From Candidatus Tenderia sp. (GTDB lineage: Bacteria; Pseudomonadota; Gammaproteobacteria; Tenderiales; Tenderiaceae): DNA of 13,237 nucleotides. The stretch covers positions 1 to 13,237 of the forward strand of contig JASBUE010000222.1 in the NCBI GenBank assembly GCA_030148045.1. Reading direction: 5' to 3'. The notes below the pieces were generated by a model. The model saw only the letters and a list, made by a program, of their open reading frames with translations, did no database searches and had not been told where the DNA came from. Within the stretch, counting starts at the first letter, position 1; every line of letters starts with the position of its first letter. The translations under genes and the position numbers were made by a program. Of this stretch, positions 1 to 6,823 are shown one piece after another.

Positions 1-26
1 GAGTTCGATTCTCGCTCCAGGCACCA
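1..26 (+). tRNA. tRNA, 3' end only (5' part outside window)
   Basis: The window opens inside a tRNA. Bases 1-3 (GAG) are the end of the 5' T-stem strand, bases 4-10 (TTCGATT) form a canonical seven-base T-loop, and bases 11-15 (CTCGC) are the 3' T-stem strand, with G3 pairing C11. Bases 16-22 (TCCAGGC) are the 3' acceptor strand, base 23 is an A discriminator, and bases 24-26 are an encoded CCA. The implied 5' acceptor strand is GCCTGGA. The anticodon is not in the window, so the amino acid cannot be read; A73 with this acceptor stem would fit, for example, Leu or Phe tRNAs, but that is only a guess. It converges on malQ, which lies 36 bases away on the other strand. Confidence 0.87.
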
Positions 27-62
27 TCAATTCATCTAGGATTTCAAGCCCGAACGGCGGAC

Positions 63-1535
63 TCATTCACGGCCGTACTGCCGCACCAGCGACCTGACGC
101 GCGGCGCCAGCCCCGTATCCACCTGTTCCCAATCAAAACGCCAGCGCCAGTTGTCGCCCTCCTGCGTACCGGGGGTATTCATACGGTGCGCGCCGTTGAG
201 CCCCAGCAGATCCTGCATGGGCACGATGGCGAGACAGGCGACCGAGGCCAGCGCCGAACGAACTAACGGCCAGGGCATGGCCTCGCCGGGATATCCCAGA
301 TAGTCGTTAACCTGGCCCTGGGCTTCGCCGGGCAGGGATTCATACCAGCCCAGGGTGGTGTCGTTGTCGTGGGTGCCGGTATAGACCACGCTGTCGACGG
401 TCTGGTTGTGCGGCAGATAGGGATTGGAAGCATCGCCGCCGAAGGCGAACTGCAGGATCTTCATGCCGGGCAGGGCGTATTTTTTGCGCAGCGCCTCCAC
501 CTCCGGGGTGATGGTGCCCAGGTCTTCGGCCACCAGCGGCAAGGGATCGAACTCCTCATGCAGCGCCTCGAACAACTCATCTCCCGGCGCTGCCACCCAG
601 CGGCCGTTGATGGCGGTCTCTTCAGCGGCCGGGATCTCCAAGTAGGCCTCGAAACCACGAAAGTGATCGATGCGTACCCAGTCGAACATGTGCAGCTGGG
701 TCGCCATGCGCGCCTTCCACCACGTGAAGCCGTCATCCTGCATCCGGTCCCACCGATAATGGGGGTTGCCCCAGCGCTGGCCGGTCTCAGAGAAGTAGTC
801 CGGCGGCACGCCGGCCACCACCTCGGCCCGGCCGTGTTCGTCGAGGGTGAAATATTCGCGATGGGCCCAGACCTCGGCGCTATCGTGGGCAACGAAGATG
901 GGCATGTCGCCGAACATGATCACGCCCTGGCGGCGGGCATAGTCGTGCAGCAACTCCCACTGGCGGAAGAAGACGAACTGCTCGAAACGGATGAATTCGA
1001 TGCTCTCGGCCAGATCCTTTTCTGCCGCCGCCAGTGCGGCGGGATCGCGGTCGCGCAGTGCCCCGGGCCATTCCAGCCAGTGACCCTGGCCCTGGGCCTG
1101 GCGCACGGCCTGAAACAGCGCATAGTCCTGCAGCCAGTGGGCATTGCGCGAGATGAATTCCCGCAGTTCGGCACGTGCGTCTTCAGCAGCGTTATCCAGG
1201 AAACCCCGTTGGGCCTGCCTGAGCATAGCGAAGCGATAGTCGATGAAGTTGTCCGGCTCGGCCTCGATGTCGCCTTGCAACCAGCCCCATTCCTGCAACA
1301 AGGAGAGGCTGATCAGCAGGGGATTGCCGGCGTGCACCGACAACCCCTGATAGGGCGACAGATCGCTATGGGTGGGCACCAGCGGCAACATCTGCCATAC
1401 GCTCATACCGCTGGCGGCAAGAAAATCGACGAAGCGATAGGCATCGGGCCCCAGATCGCCGCTCCCGCTCCCGCCCGGCAGCGAGGTGGGGTGCAGCAGC
1501 ACTCCGGCGCGCCGACGGCTGAGAGGCGTATCCAA
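63..1535 (-). CDS. malQ: 4-alpha-glucanotransferase (amylomaltase, GH77)
   Basis: MalQ transfers alpha-1,4-glucan segments between maltooligosaccharides in the cytoplasm, disproportionating the products of glycogen turnover. The 490-residue protein has the usual bacterial amylomaltase length and shows the GH77 landmarks: HPTSLPG near residue 15, PPDYFSETGQRWGNP near 244-258, RIDHFRG with the nucleophile Asp290, VAEDLG with the acid/base Glu337, and TGTHDND with the transition-state Asp390. The spacing matches that known for Thermus amylomaltase. The start is TTG at 1535, because the family N-terminus (RRRAGVLLHPTSLP) begins within a few codons and no ATG is available. This TTG directly follows the TAG stop of the upstream GH57 gene in the same frame, with zero spacing, so translation is probably coupled to it. 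A G-rich stretch just before the stop is the only Shine-Dalgarno candidate. It ends in TGA. It is the last gene of the glgC-GH57-malQ group, and no clear terminator hairpin lies between it and the tRNA. Confidence 0.95.
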   Translation of the reverse strand: MDTPLSRRRAGVLLHPTSLPGGSGSGDLGPDAYRFVDFLAASGMSVWQMLPLVPTHSDLSPYQGLSVHAGNPLLISLSLLQEWGWLQGDIEAEPDNFIDYRFAMLRQAQRGFLDNAAEDARAELREFISRNAHWLQDYALFQAVRQAQGQGHWLEWPGALRDRDPAALAAAEKDLAESIEFIRFEQFVFFRQWELLHDYARRQGVIMFGDMPIFVAHDSAEVWAHREYFTLDEHGRAEVVAGVPPDYFSETGQRWGNPHYRWDRMQDDGFTWWKARMATQLHMFDWVRIDHFRGFEAYLEIPAAEETAINGRWVAAPGDELFEALHEEFDPLPLVAEDLGTITPEVEALRKKYALPGMKILQFAFGGDASNPYLPHNQTVDSVVYTGTHDNDTTLGWYESLPGEAQGQVNDYLGYPGEAMPWPLVRSALASVACLAIVPMQDLLGLNGAHRMNTPGTQEGDNWRWRFDWEQVDTGLAPRVRSLVRQYGRE

Positions 1536-2447
1536 CTACCCGCCCCGCCCCTGGCGCATCACGCCGCCCGCCGCGGGCGCGCCGCCGCCGTGGGTAAAGG
1601 CGTGCGACAGATATTCGGGCGGCTCTTGGCCCAGCATCTGATAGAGCGTGACCAATTGCAGGCGGTAGAGCCGCTCGAAGTCACGCACTGCCTCGGCAGG
1701 GTTGTAATCCCCGAACCACCAGAACCAGTCCGAGCCTTCGCAGATGGACAACTGCTGCTCGACCTTGTGCCGCTGCTCGTCCGACAGCCGGCCGGCGCCC
1801 ACCACCTTGTCGAAGCAGCGTTTGGCCTCCACCAGCATATCCCAGCCGCGGTTTTTGTCCTCTTCGCCGATCCAGGTGGAGAAGGTGCCATAGACCCAGC
1901 TGCCGGCCACGACGTGCGGCAGTTCAGCCGTGGGAGTATGATGATCGTCCAGGCACTCGGAAAAGGTGCTCAGCTGCAGTTTTTTATTGGCGGATAACCG
2001 CTGATACAGGGCGCGGAGGAAGTAGTAACCGTTTTCAGGAAAGTATTCCCAGGCGTTTTCCCCGTCGAGAATGATGGAGACCACCGCCTCCGGCTTGCCG
2101 GCGTTGACCTTGGCGATGTTTTCCAGATGATGCATAAGATCGGCCACGGCATCGTCGGCATGCCAGTTGGAATACTTGAAGCCGATGGAATCGGACAGGC
2201 CGTCATCGCGGAAGAAACAGGCGATCTGCCGCCCCTGCGGCCGATAGGCCCGGTGGATGCGGTGAACCTCGCGCAGCTCGGCTGGCGTCTGCTCCAAGTT
2301 CAAGCTATTGCGCAGTACGCCCTCACCACTGGCGGCCCAGCGCAAGCCATGCTTGTCCAGCAGGCCGAGGGTAGCCATGCTGACGGCCCCTTCCGAGGGC
2401 CAACAACCCTGCGGCCGGAAGCCGAAGTAGTGCTCGAAGGTCTGCAA
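1536..2447 (-). CDS. GH57 glycosidase, C-terminal fragment after the amber codon
   Basis: This is the downstream open part of the GH57 frame, with the catalytic blocks GCWPSEG and LDGENAWE and the GEEDKNRGW region. It begins 11 codons after the TAG if the in-frame TTG at 2447 is used as a start. I doubt that start, because the nearest purine-rich stretch (AAAAGGG) lies only one or two bases before the TTG, and the ten residues before it (ARAEWHIEKG) still look like GH57 sequence. It is better read as the second half of one gene than as an independent gene. The tail (HGGGAPAAGGVMRQGRGG) is glycine-rich and probably disordered. The stop is TAG at 1536-1538, immediately before the malQ start. 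Confidence 0.5.
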   Translation of the reverse strand: MQTFEHYFGFRPQGCWPSEGAVSMATLGLLDKHGLRWAASGEGVLRNSLNLEQTPAELREVHRIHRAYRPQGRQIACFFRDDGLSDSIGFKYSNWHADDAVADLMHHLENIAKVNAGKPEAVVSIILDGENAWEYFPENGYYFLRALYQRLSANKKLQLSTFSECLDDHHTPTAELPHVVAGSWVYGTFSTWIGEEDKNRGWDMLVEAKRCFDKVVGAGRLSDEQRHKVEQQLSICEGSDWFWWFGDYNPAEAVRDFERLYRLQLVTLYQMLGQEPPEYLSHAFTHGGGAPAAGGVMRQGRGG

Positions 2448-2477
2448 GCCCTTTTCGATATGCCATTCGGCGCGCGC

Positions 2478-3248
2478 CTAACCACCCGGATAGGCATCCG
2501 CCAGCGGCAGCGGGGCGTCGGGCATCGCCTCATGGGTGCTTTTGAGATCCAGCAGCAGGGGCACGATGGGGTGGGCATAGGGGGTGAAGGACAACTCCAC
2601 CCGGCCGCTCTCGGCCAGGCGGCGATAACGATCGATGACGCCGCCGAGCAGTTCGCTGATCACCACCATCAATTCATGGCGCTCGTGCAGGCTGAAACCA
2701 CACCCTTTTTCGATCAGGCTCTTCACCCGCGAATCACGGCGACGCACCGTTTCCCCCATCCAGCCCAGGTGATACCAGGTGACGATATCCGCCATGTACT
2801 GGCTGTTGAGATACATCCACTCGTCAGGCTTGTCCAGCAGGCGCCGGGCCATGTCCGCCAGGCGCTGATAGTGGGGAAAGCGCTTAATAATGGTGGTTTC
2901 ATTGGCGCGCAGACAGGCCTTTACCAACAGGACGCGCTGTGCCGGCTCGTCCGGCAGGGTGGGACTGATCAGGGCGGATAAGAGATGATCCTGTATCGCC
3001 CGGCCTTCGCGCAAAAAGGCGGCTGTCTGCCGGGCGTAGTCATCCAGCTGTTCCAGCAGGATGGGGGCGAATTTGACCACCGCCCTGGCCTCGGGCACCT
3101 CTTCCAGGTGCGCCGCCATGTCGACGTAATCCTTGATCGCATGGAGATAAGTCCAAGGCAGAATATACTCGTCGGTGGAGGGATCGAAATAATTGGGTTG
3201 ATGCATGTGCCAGCACAGTACCACCTTGAGGCGCGTATCAGCGGACAT
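2478..3248 (-). CDS. GH57 glycosidase, N-terminal fragment up to the amber codon
   Basis: This 256-residue product results if the TAG at 2478-2480 terminates translation. It starts at ATG 3248, chosen because VVLCWHMHQPNY, the first conserved GH57 block, follows within ten residues. The frame runs further upstream to 3302, but that stretch is merely the end of glgC read in another frame. The fragment carries the HxHQP motif and the second conserved block (ELSFTPYAHPI) but neither the catalytic Glu nor the catalytic Asp, so on its own it should be inactive as a hydrolase. A weak AAGAG lies seven bases before the ATG, and the 11-base overlap with glgC suggests coupled translation. Confidence 0.7.
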   Translation of the reverse strand: MSADTRLKVVLCWHMHQPNYFDPSTDEYILPWTYLHAIKDYVDMAAHLEEVPEARAVVKFAPILLEQLDDYARQTAAFLREGRAIQDHLLSALISPTLPDEPAQRVLLVKACLRANETTIIKRFPHYQRLADMARRLLDKPDEWMYLNSQYMADIVTWYHLGWMGETVRRRDSRVKSLIEKGCGFSLHERHELMVVISELLGGVIDRYRRLAESGRVELSFTPYAHPIVPLLLDLKSTHEAMPDAPLPLADAYPGG

Positions 3249-4503
3249 AATGCAGCTCTTGTCCCAGCATTTCCGGCACCACCAGCACCACCCCTCCTTC
3301 ACTGACGTGGAAACGTTCGGCGTCCGCCTTGGGGTCCTCGCCGATCACCGTTCCCGGCGGGATCTTGCAACCCTTATCGATTACCGCCTTGAAGATGCGG
3401 CAGTTTTCCCCCACGTCCACGTCCGGCAGGATGACCGACTCGTGGACCTCGGAGTAGGAATGCACATGGACATTGGAGAACAGCAGAGAACGGCGCACCG
3501 TCGCACCGGAAATCAGACAGCCGCCGGAGACCATGGAGTCGATCGCCTGGCCGCGGCGGCCCTCGTCATCGAACACAAACTTGGCTGGCGGCAGCTGTTC
3601 CTGATAGGTCCAGATGGGCCATTGACGATCGTATAGATTCAATTCCGGCGTCACATCGATCAGCTCCAGATTGGCCGTCCAGAAGGCGTCCACCGTGCCC
3701 ACATCGCGCCAATACCCCTGACGTGCGGACTGCACATCCCGAAATGAATAGGAATGGATGCGATAATTTTCGATCACTTCAGGGATGATGTTATGGCCAA
3801 AGTCGTGACTGGATCCCGGGTCGTCCGCATCACGGATTAATTGTTCGTAGAGGAACCGGGTATTGAAAATATAGATACCCATGGACGCCAGCGCAATATC
3901 ATCACGCCCCGGCACCGGCGCCGGGTTAGCGGGCTTTTCGTTAAAGTCGATGATGCGCCCCTCCGTATCTACGCTCATTACGCCAAAGGCCCTGGCCTCA
4001 TTGCGCGGCACTTCGAGGCAACCGATGGTCATATCCGCATCGTTCTCGGCATGGTGGGCCAGCATGGGACCGTAGTCCATCTTGTAGATGTGATCGCCCG
4101 CCAGCACCAGCACATACTCGGGATTATGGGCGCGGATGATGTCGATATTCTGGTATACCGCGTCCGCCGTGCCCGCATACCAGGATTCCTGGATACGCTG
4201 CTGCGCCGGCAACAGCTCGATGAACTCGCCGAATTCGCCGCGGAAATAGCCCCAGCCCTGCTGGATGTGGCGTATCAGGGAATGGGATTTGTATTGAGTG
4301 AGAACGCCGATGCGACGAATGCCTGAATTGATACAATTTGAAAGCGGTAAATCGATAATCCTGAATTTGCCGCCAAATGGAACCGCCGGTTTGACCCGCC
4401 AGGTCGTCAATTGTTTCAGTCGGGTGCCGCGCCCCCCCGCCAGGATAAGGGCGAGTGTATCGCGAGTTAATCGGCTGACAAAACGCGCATCGTCCTGAGA
4501 CAT
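3238..4503 (-). CDS. glgC: Glucose-1-phosphate adenylyltransferase (ADP-glucose pyrophosphorylase)
   Basis: GlgC makes ADP-glucose from ATP and glucose-1-phosphate, the committed and regulated step of bacterial glycogen synthesis. The 421-residue protein is close to the E. coli length. It has the nucleotide-binding loop LILAGGRGTRL (residues 19-29), then KPAVPFGGKFRIIDLPLSNC, the GTADAV motif, LAGDHIYKMDY, FNEKPANP, SMGIYIF, SHDFG, YWRDVGT and a C-terminal left-handed beta-helix region. Lys38 lies where E. coli Lys39 binds fructose-1,6-bisphosphate, so activation by that ligand is likely (inference). ATG 4503 is chosen because a strong Shine-Dalgarno (GGTGGAG) sits just upstream. The frame stays open to 4650, but that extension crosses the glgB promoter region and has no family resemblance. 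It ends in TGA inside the start of the GH57 gene. It heads the glgC-GH57-malQ group and is divergent from glgB. Confidence 0.97.
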   Translation of the reverse strand: MSQDDARFVSRLTRDTLALILAGGRGTRLKQLTTWRVKPAVPFGGKFRIIDLPLSNCINSGIRRIGVLTQYKSHSLIRHIQQGWGYFRGEFGEFIELLPAQQRIQESWYAGTADAVYQNIDIIRAHNPEYVLVLAGDHIYKMDYGPMLAHHAENDADMTIGCLEVPRNEARAFGVMSVDTEGRIIDFNEKPANPAPVPGRDDIALASMGIYIFNTRFLYEQLIRDADDPGSSHDFGHNIIPEVIENYRIHSYSFRDVQSARQGYWRDVGTVDAFWTANLELIDVTPELNLYDRQWPIWTYQEQLPPAKFVFDDEGRRGQAIDSMVSGGCLISGATVRRSLLFSNVHVHSYSEVHESVILPDVDVGENCRIFKAVIDKGCKIPPGTVIGEDPKADAERFHVSEGGVVLVVPEMLGQELHYVR

Positions 4504-4639
4504 ATCTCCACCCCCTTCATTGTAGTTTGAGGCCCGCTTCGATATTGAATATTGCCGGATTATGACACTCCCCCGAAACCATCGAAGCAGATTAGCTATG
4601 TTATCATCTTTCCAACTACTATAACGGCGATCATTGACA
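4504..4639. promoter_or_regulatory. Divergent glgC / glgB intergenic region
   Basis: These 136 bases between two divergently transcribed genes must hold both promoters, and they are visibly richer in A+T than the flanking genes. For glgB the best -10 candidates are TATAAC at 4620-4625 and TATCAT at 4602-4607, each 5 of 6 to the sigma-70 consensus, but neither has a good -35 at 16-18 bases. For glgC the best -10 is CATAAT on the - strand at about 4559-4564, again without a convincing -35. No clear operator palindrome or riboswitch fold was recognised. Confidence 0.45.
4506..4515 (-). promoter_or_regulatory. Ribosome binding site of glgC
   Basis: On the - strand GGGGTGGAG lies two bases before ATG 4503. 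It is the strongest purine-rich site in this region, and it decides the start of glgC against longer in-frame alternatives. Confidence 0.7.
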
Positions 4640-6823
4640 ATGGCTACCAAGAAAACAAATCAAATCACGCCTGAGCTGCAACGCATTCTCGACGCCAATC
4701 ATCACGATCCGTTTTCGGTTTTGGGACGTCACCCCAGCGGCGATGAAGAGGTCATTCGCGCCTTCATTCCCCATGCTACAGAGGTGCGGGTGGCAGACGC
4801 CCCTTATCAACTTGAACGCATCGGCGACAGCGACCTGTTCGAATGGCGGGGCAAGACGGCCGACCTGTCCAAACATTACCGTTTGGCCTGGCGGGACGAG
4901 CAAGATCGGCCCCGAATCATGTATGACCCGTATTGTTTTGAACCGGTACTGTCGGAATTCGATCTGTACCTGTTCGGTGAAGGCAAACACTGGCATACCT
5001 ATCATTTTCTCGGCGCGCGCGTGATTGAAGTCGACGGCATCAAGGGGGTGTTGTTCGCCACTTGGGCGCCCAATGCGGAGCGCATCAGCGTGGTCGGTGA
5101 TTTCAATAACTGGGACGGACGTTGCCACCCCATGCGCGTGCGGGGCGGCTCCGGGGTATGGGAACTGTTCATCCCCGACCTGAACGCCGGCGCCCTGTAC
5201 AAATTCGAGATCCGTTCCCGCATCGGTGGGCAGATCCTGCTGAAGACCGACCCCTACGGGCGACTGTTCGAATTACGCCCCGGCACCGCCTCGATCGTGG
5301 CGGCGGACAGCGGGCACCAGTGGAATGACGCCGCCTGGATGGAACATCGCGGCCAGCGTGACTGGTTGCATGAACCCATGTCCATCTACGAGGTCCACCT
5401 CGGCTCCTGGCAGAAGGACGAACACGGCAATTTTCTCAACTACCGCGATCTGGCGATACGACTGGTGGATTATGTCAAGGAAATGGGCTTCACCCACATC
5501 GAACTGCTACCGGTCACCGAACATCCCTTCGACGGTTCCTGGGGCTACCAGACCACCGGCTACTACGCCCCTACCAGCCGCTTCGGCTCACCCGATGATT
5601 TCAGGTTCTTTGTCGATTACCTGCATGCCAACGACATCGGCGTGCTGCTCGACTGGGCGCCCGGCCATTTCCCCAAGGACGCCTTCGCCCTGGCCCGTTT
5701 CGACGGCAGCGCCCTCTACGAACACGAAGACCCGCGCCTGGGGGAACACAAGGACTGGGGCACGCTGATCTTCAACTACGGCCGTAACGAAGTGCTCAAT
5801 TTCCTCTTCTCCAGCGCCTTGTACTGGCTGGAGGAGTTTCACATCGATGGCCTGCGTGTCGACGCCGTCGCCTCCATGCTCTATCTCGATTATTCCCGCA
5901 ATGAAGGCGAATGGATTCCGAACAAATACGGCGGCAATGAAAACCTGGCGGCAATCAAATTCATTCGCCAGCTCAACGAAGTCACCCACGAAAAACACCC
6001 GGGCAGCCTGATGATGGCGGAAGAGTCCACCTCCTGGCCCATGGTGTCACGCCCCATCTACCTGGGCGGATTGGGCTTCAGCATGAAATGGAACATGGGC
6101 TGGATGAACGACACTCTTGAGTATATCAGCAAGGACCCGGTCCACCGCCATTACCACCACGGTGTACTGACCTTCAGCCTGTTGTATGCCTTTACCGAAA
6201 ATTTCATCCTGCCCTTTTCCCATGACGAGGTGGTCCACGGCAAGGGCTCCATGCTCAACAAGATGCCGGGGGACGAATGGCAACGCTTCGCCAACCTGCG
6301 TCTGCTATACACCTACATGTTCACCCACCCCGGCAAGAAGCTGCTCTTCATGGGCTGTGAGTTCGGCCAAGGCAGCGAGTGGAACGCCAATGCCCCTCTG
6401 GACTGGTATGTGCTCGACTATCCGTTCCATCAGGGCGTCCAGAAACTGGTGGCCGATCTTAACCGGCTTTACCGCAACACGCCAGCATTGTATCGCTACG
6501 ATTTTGAAAGCCGGGGCTTTGAATGGGTGGATTGCAACGACGCCGCCCAGTCGGTGCTGACCTATCTGCGCCACGACGGCGATGAAATCGTGCTGGTAGC
6601 GCTCAACTTCACCCCTGTCCCGCGGGAAGGGTATCGGGTGGGCGTACCGTTTGAGGGTGTGTATGAGGAGGTCTTTAACAGCGACTCGGAATATTACGGC
6701 GGCAGCAACATAGGCAATGGTCACTATATTCCCAGCGAACCCCGGCCATGGATGAATCAGAACCACTCCATTGTCCTTACATTGCCGCCGCTGGCCGCCG
6801 TGGTGCTGCGTAAAAAAAGTTAA
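4640..6823 (+). CDS. glgB: 1,4-alpha-glucan branching enzyme (GH13, CBM48)
   Basis: GlgB cuts alpha-1,4-glucan chains and reattaches them through alpha-1,6 bonds, giving glycogen its branches. The protein is 727 residues from ATG 4640 (E. coli has 728). It begins with the family N-terminal domain (HHDPFSVLGRHP), then a CBM48 region (WAPNAERISVVGDFNNWDG), then the GH13 barrel: nucleophile Asp408 in DGLRVDAVASM, acid/base Glu461 in MMAEESTSWP, and Asp529 in FSHDEVVHGKGS. Each lies three residues after its E. coli counterpart (405, 458, 526). A C-terminal all-beta domain closes the protein. An in-frame TTG at 4634 is possible, but ATG is preferred; neither has a clear Shine-Dalgarno. If TATAAC at 4620 is the -10, the leader would be only about eight bases. 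It is divergent from glgC, and its TAA stop overlaps the stop of the convergent EcfT-like gene by four bases. Confidence 0.97.
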   Translation: MATKKTNQITPELQRILDANHHDPFSVLGRHPSGDEEVIRAFIPHATEVRVADAPYQLERIGDSDLFEWRGKTADLSKHYRLAWRDEQDRPRIMYDPYCFEPVLSEFDLYLFGEGKHWHTYHFLGARVIEVDGIKGVLFATWAPNAERISVVGDFNNWDGRCHPMRVRGGSGVWELFIPDLNAGALYKFEIRSRIGGQILLKTDPYGRLFELRPGTASIVAADSGHQWNDAAWMEHRGQRDWLHEPMSIYEVHLGSWQKDEHGNFLNYRDLAIRLVDYVKEMGFTHIELLPVTEHPFDGSWGYQTTGYYAPTSRFGSPDDFRFFVDYLHANDIGVLLDWAPGHFPKDAFALARFDGSALYEHEDPRLGEHKDWGTLIFNYGRNEVLNFLFSSALYWLEEFHIDGLRVDAVASMLYLDYSRNEGEWIPNKYGGNENLAAIKFIRQLNEVTHEKHPGSLMMAEESTSWPMVSRPIYLGGLGFSMKWNMGWMNDTLEYISKDPVHRHYHHGVLTFSLLYAFTENFILPFSHDEVVHGKGSMLNKMPGDEWQRFANLRLLYTYMFTHPGKKLLFMGCEFGQGSEWNANAPLDWYVLDYPFHQGVQKLVADLNRLYRNTPALYRYDFESRGFEWVDCNDAAQSVLTYLRHDGDEIVLVALNFTPVPREGYRVGVPFEGVYEEVFNSDSEYYGGSNIGNGHYIPSEPRPWMNQNHSIVLTLPPLAAVVLRKKS

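Larger units (their letters stand above)
1536..3248 (-). pseudogene. Glycoside hydrolase family 57 gene interrupted by one in-frame TAG
   Basis: Read as a whole, this is a 570-codon GH57 alpha-glucan-active enzyme (alpha-amylase or glucanotransferase type; exact activity not assignable) with codon 257 (2478-2480) equal to TAG. Homology-like sequence continues in the same frame on both sides: YPGG, then the stop, then ARAEWHIEKG. This is one base substitution or a recoded codon, not a frameshift. GH57 landmarks in order: HMHQP (residues 14-18), VELSFTPYAHPI (217-228), GCWPSEG with the presumed nucleophile Glu286, LDGENAWE with the presumed acid/base Asp395, and a later STWIGEEDKNRGW motif. The ATG at 3248 overlaps the glgC stop by 11 bases, so translation is probably coupled. 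The gene ends in a second TAG abutting malQ. The rest of the frame is undecayed, which points to a recent mutation, a sequence error or amber decoding rather than an old pseudogene. Confidence 0.8.

Noticed and set aside
27..62. Possible terminator between the tRNA and malQ
   Set aside because: Only a three-pair stem (GCC/GGC) is found and no T-run on either strand.
369..1997. Long + strand open frame of 542 codons across malQ and the end of GH57
   Set aside because: It lies fully antisense to two genes with clear catalytic motifs. Its protein is His/Gln/Ala/Gly-rich without family resemblance and has no ribosome site. Long antisense frames are expected in GC-rich genes.
2447..2480. Reading the GH57 halves as two separate, cooperating genes (split enzyme)
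   Set aside because: The ten codons between the TAG and the next TTG still encode GH57-like sequence, and the TTG lacks a properly spaced ribosome site. One gene with one stop is simpler.
3249..3302. N-terminal extension of the GH57 frame (MKEGWCWWCRK...)
   Set aside because: These codons are the end of glgC in another frame. The ATG at 3248 gives the family-like N-terminus just before VVLCWHMHQP.
4504..4650. N-terminal extension of glgC upstream of ATG 4503
   Set aside because: It would run through the whole divergent promoter region into glgB, has no resemblance to GlgC N-termini, and a strong Shine-Dalgarno precedes ATG 4503.
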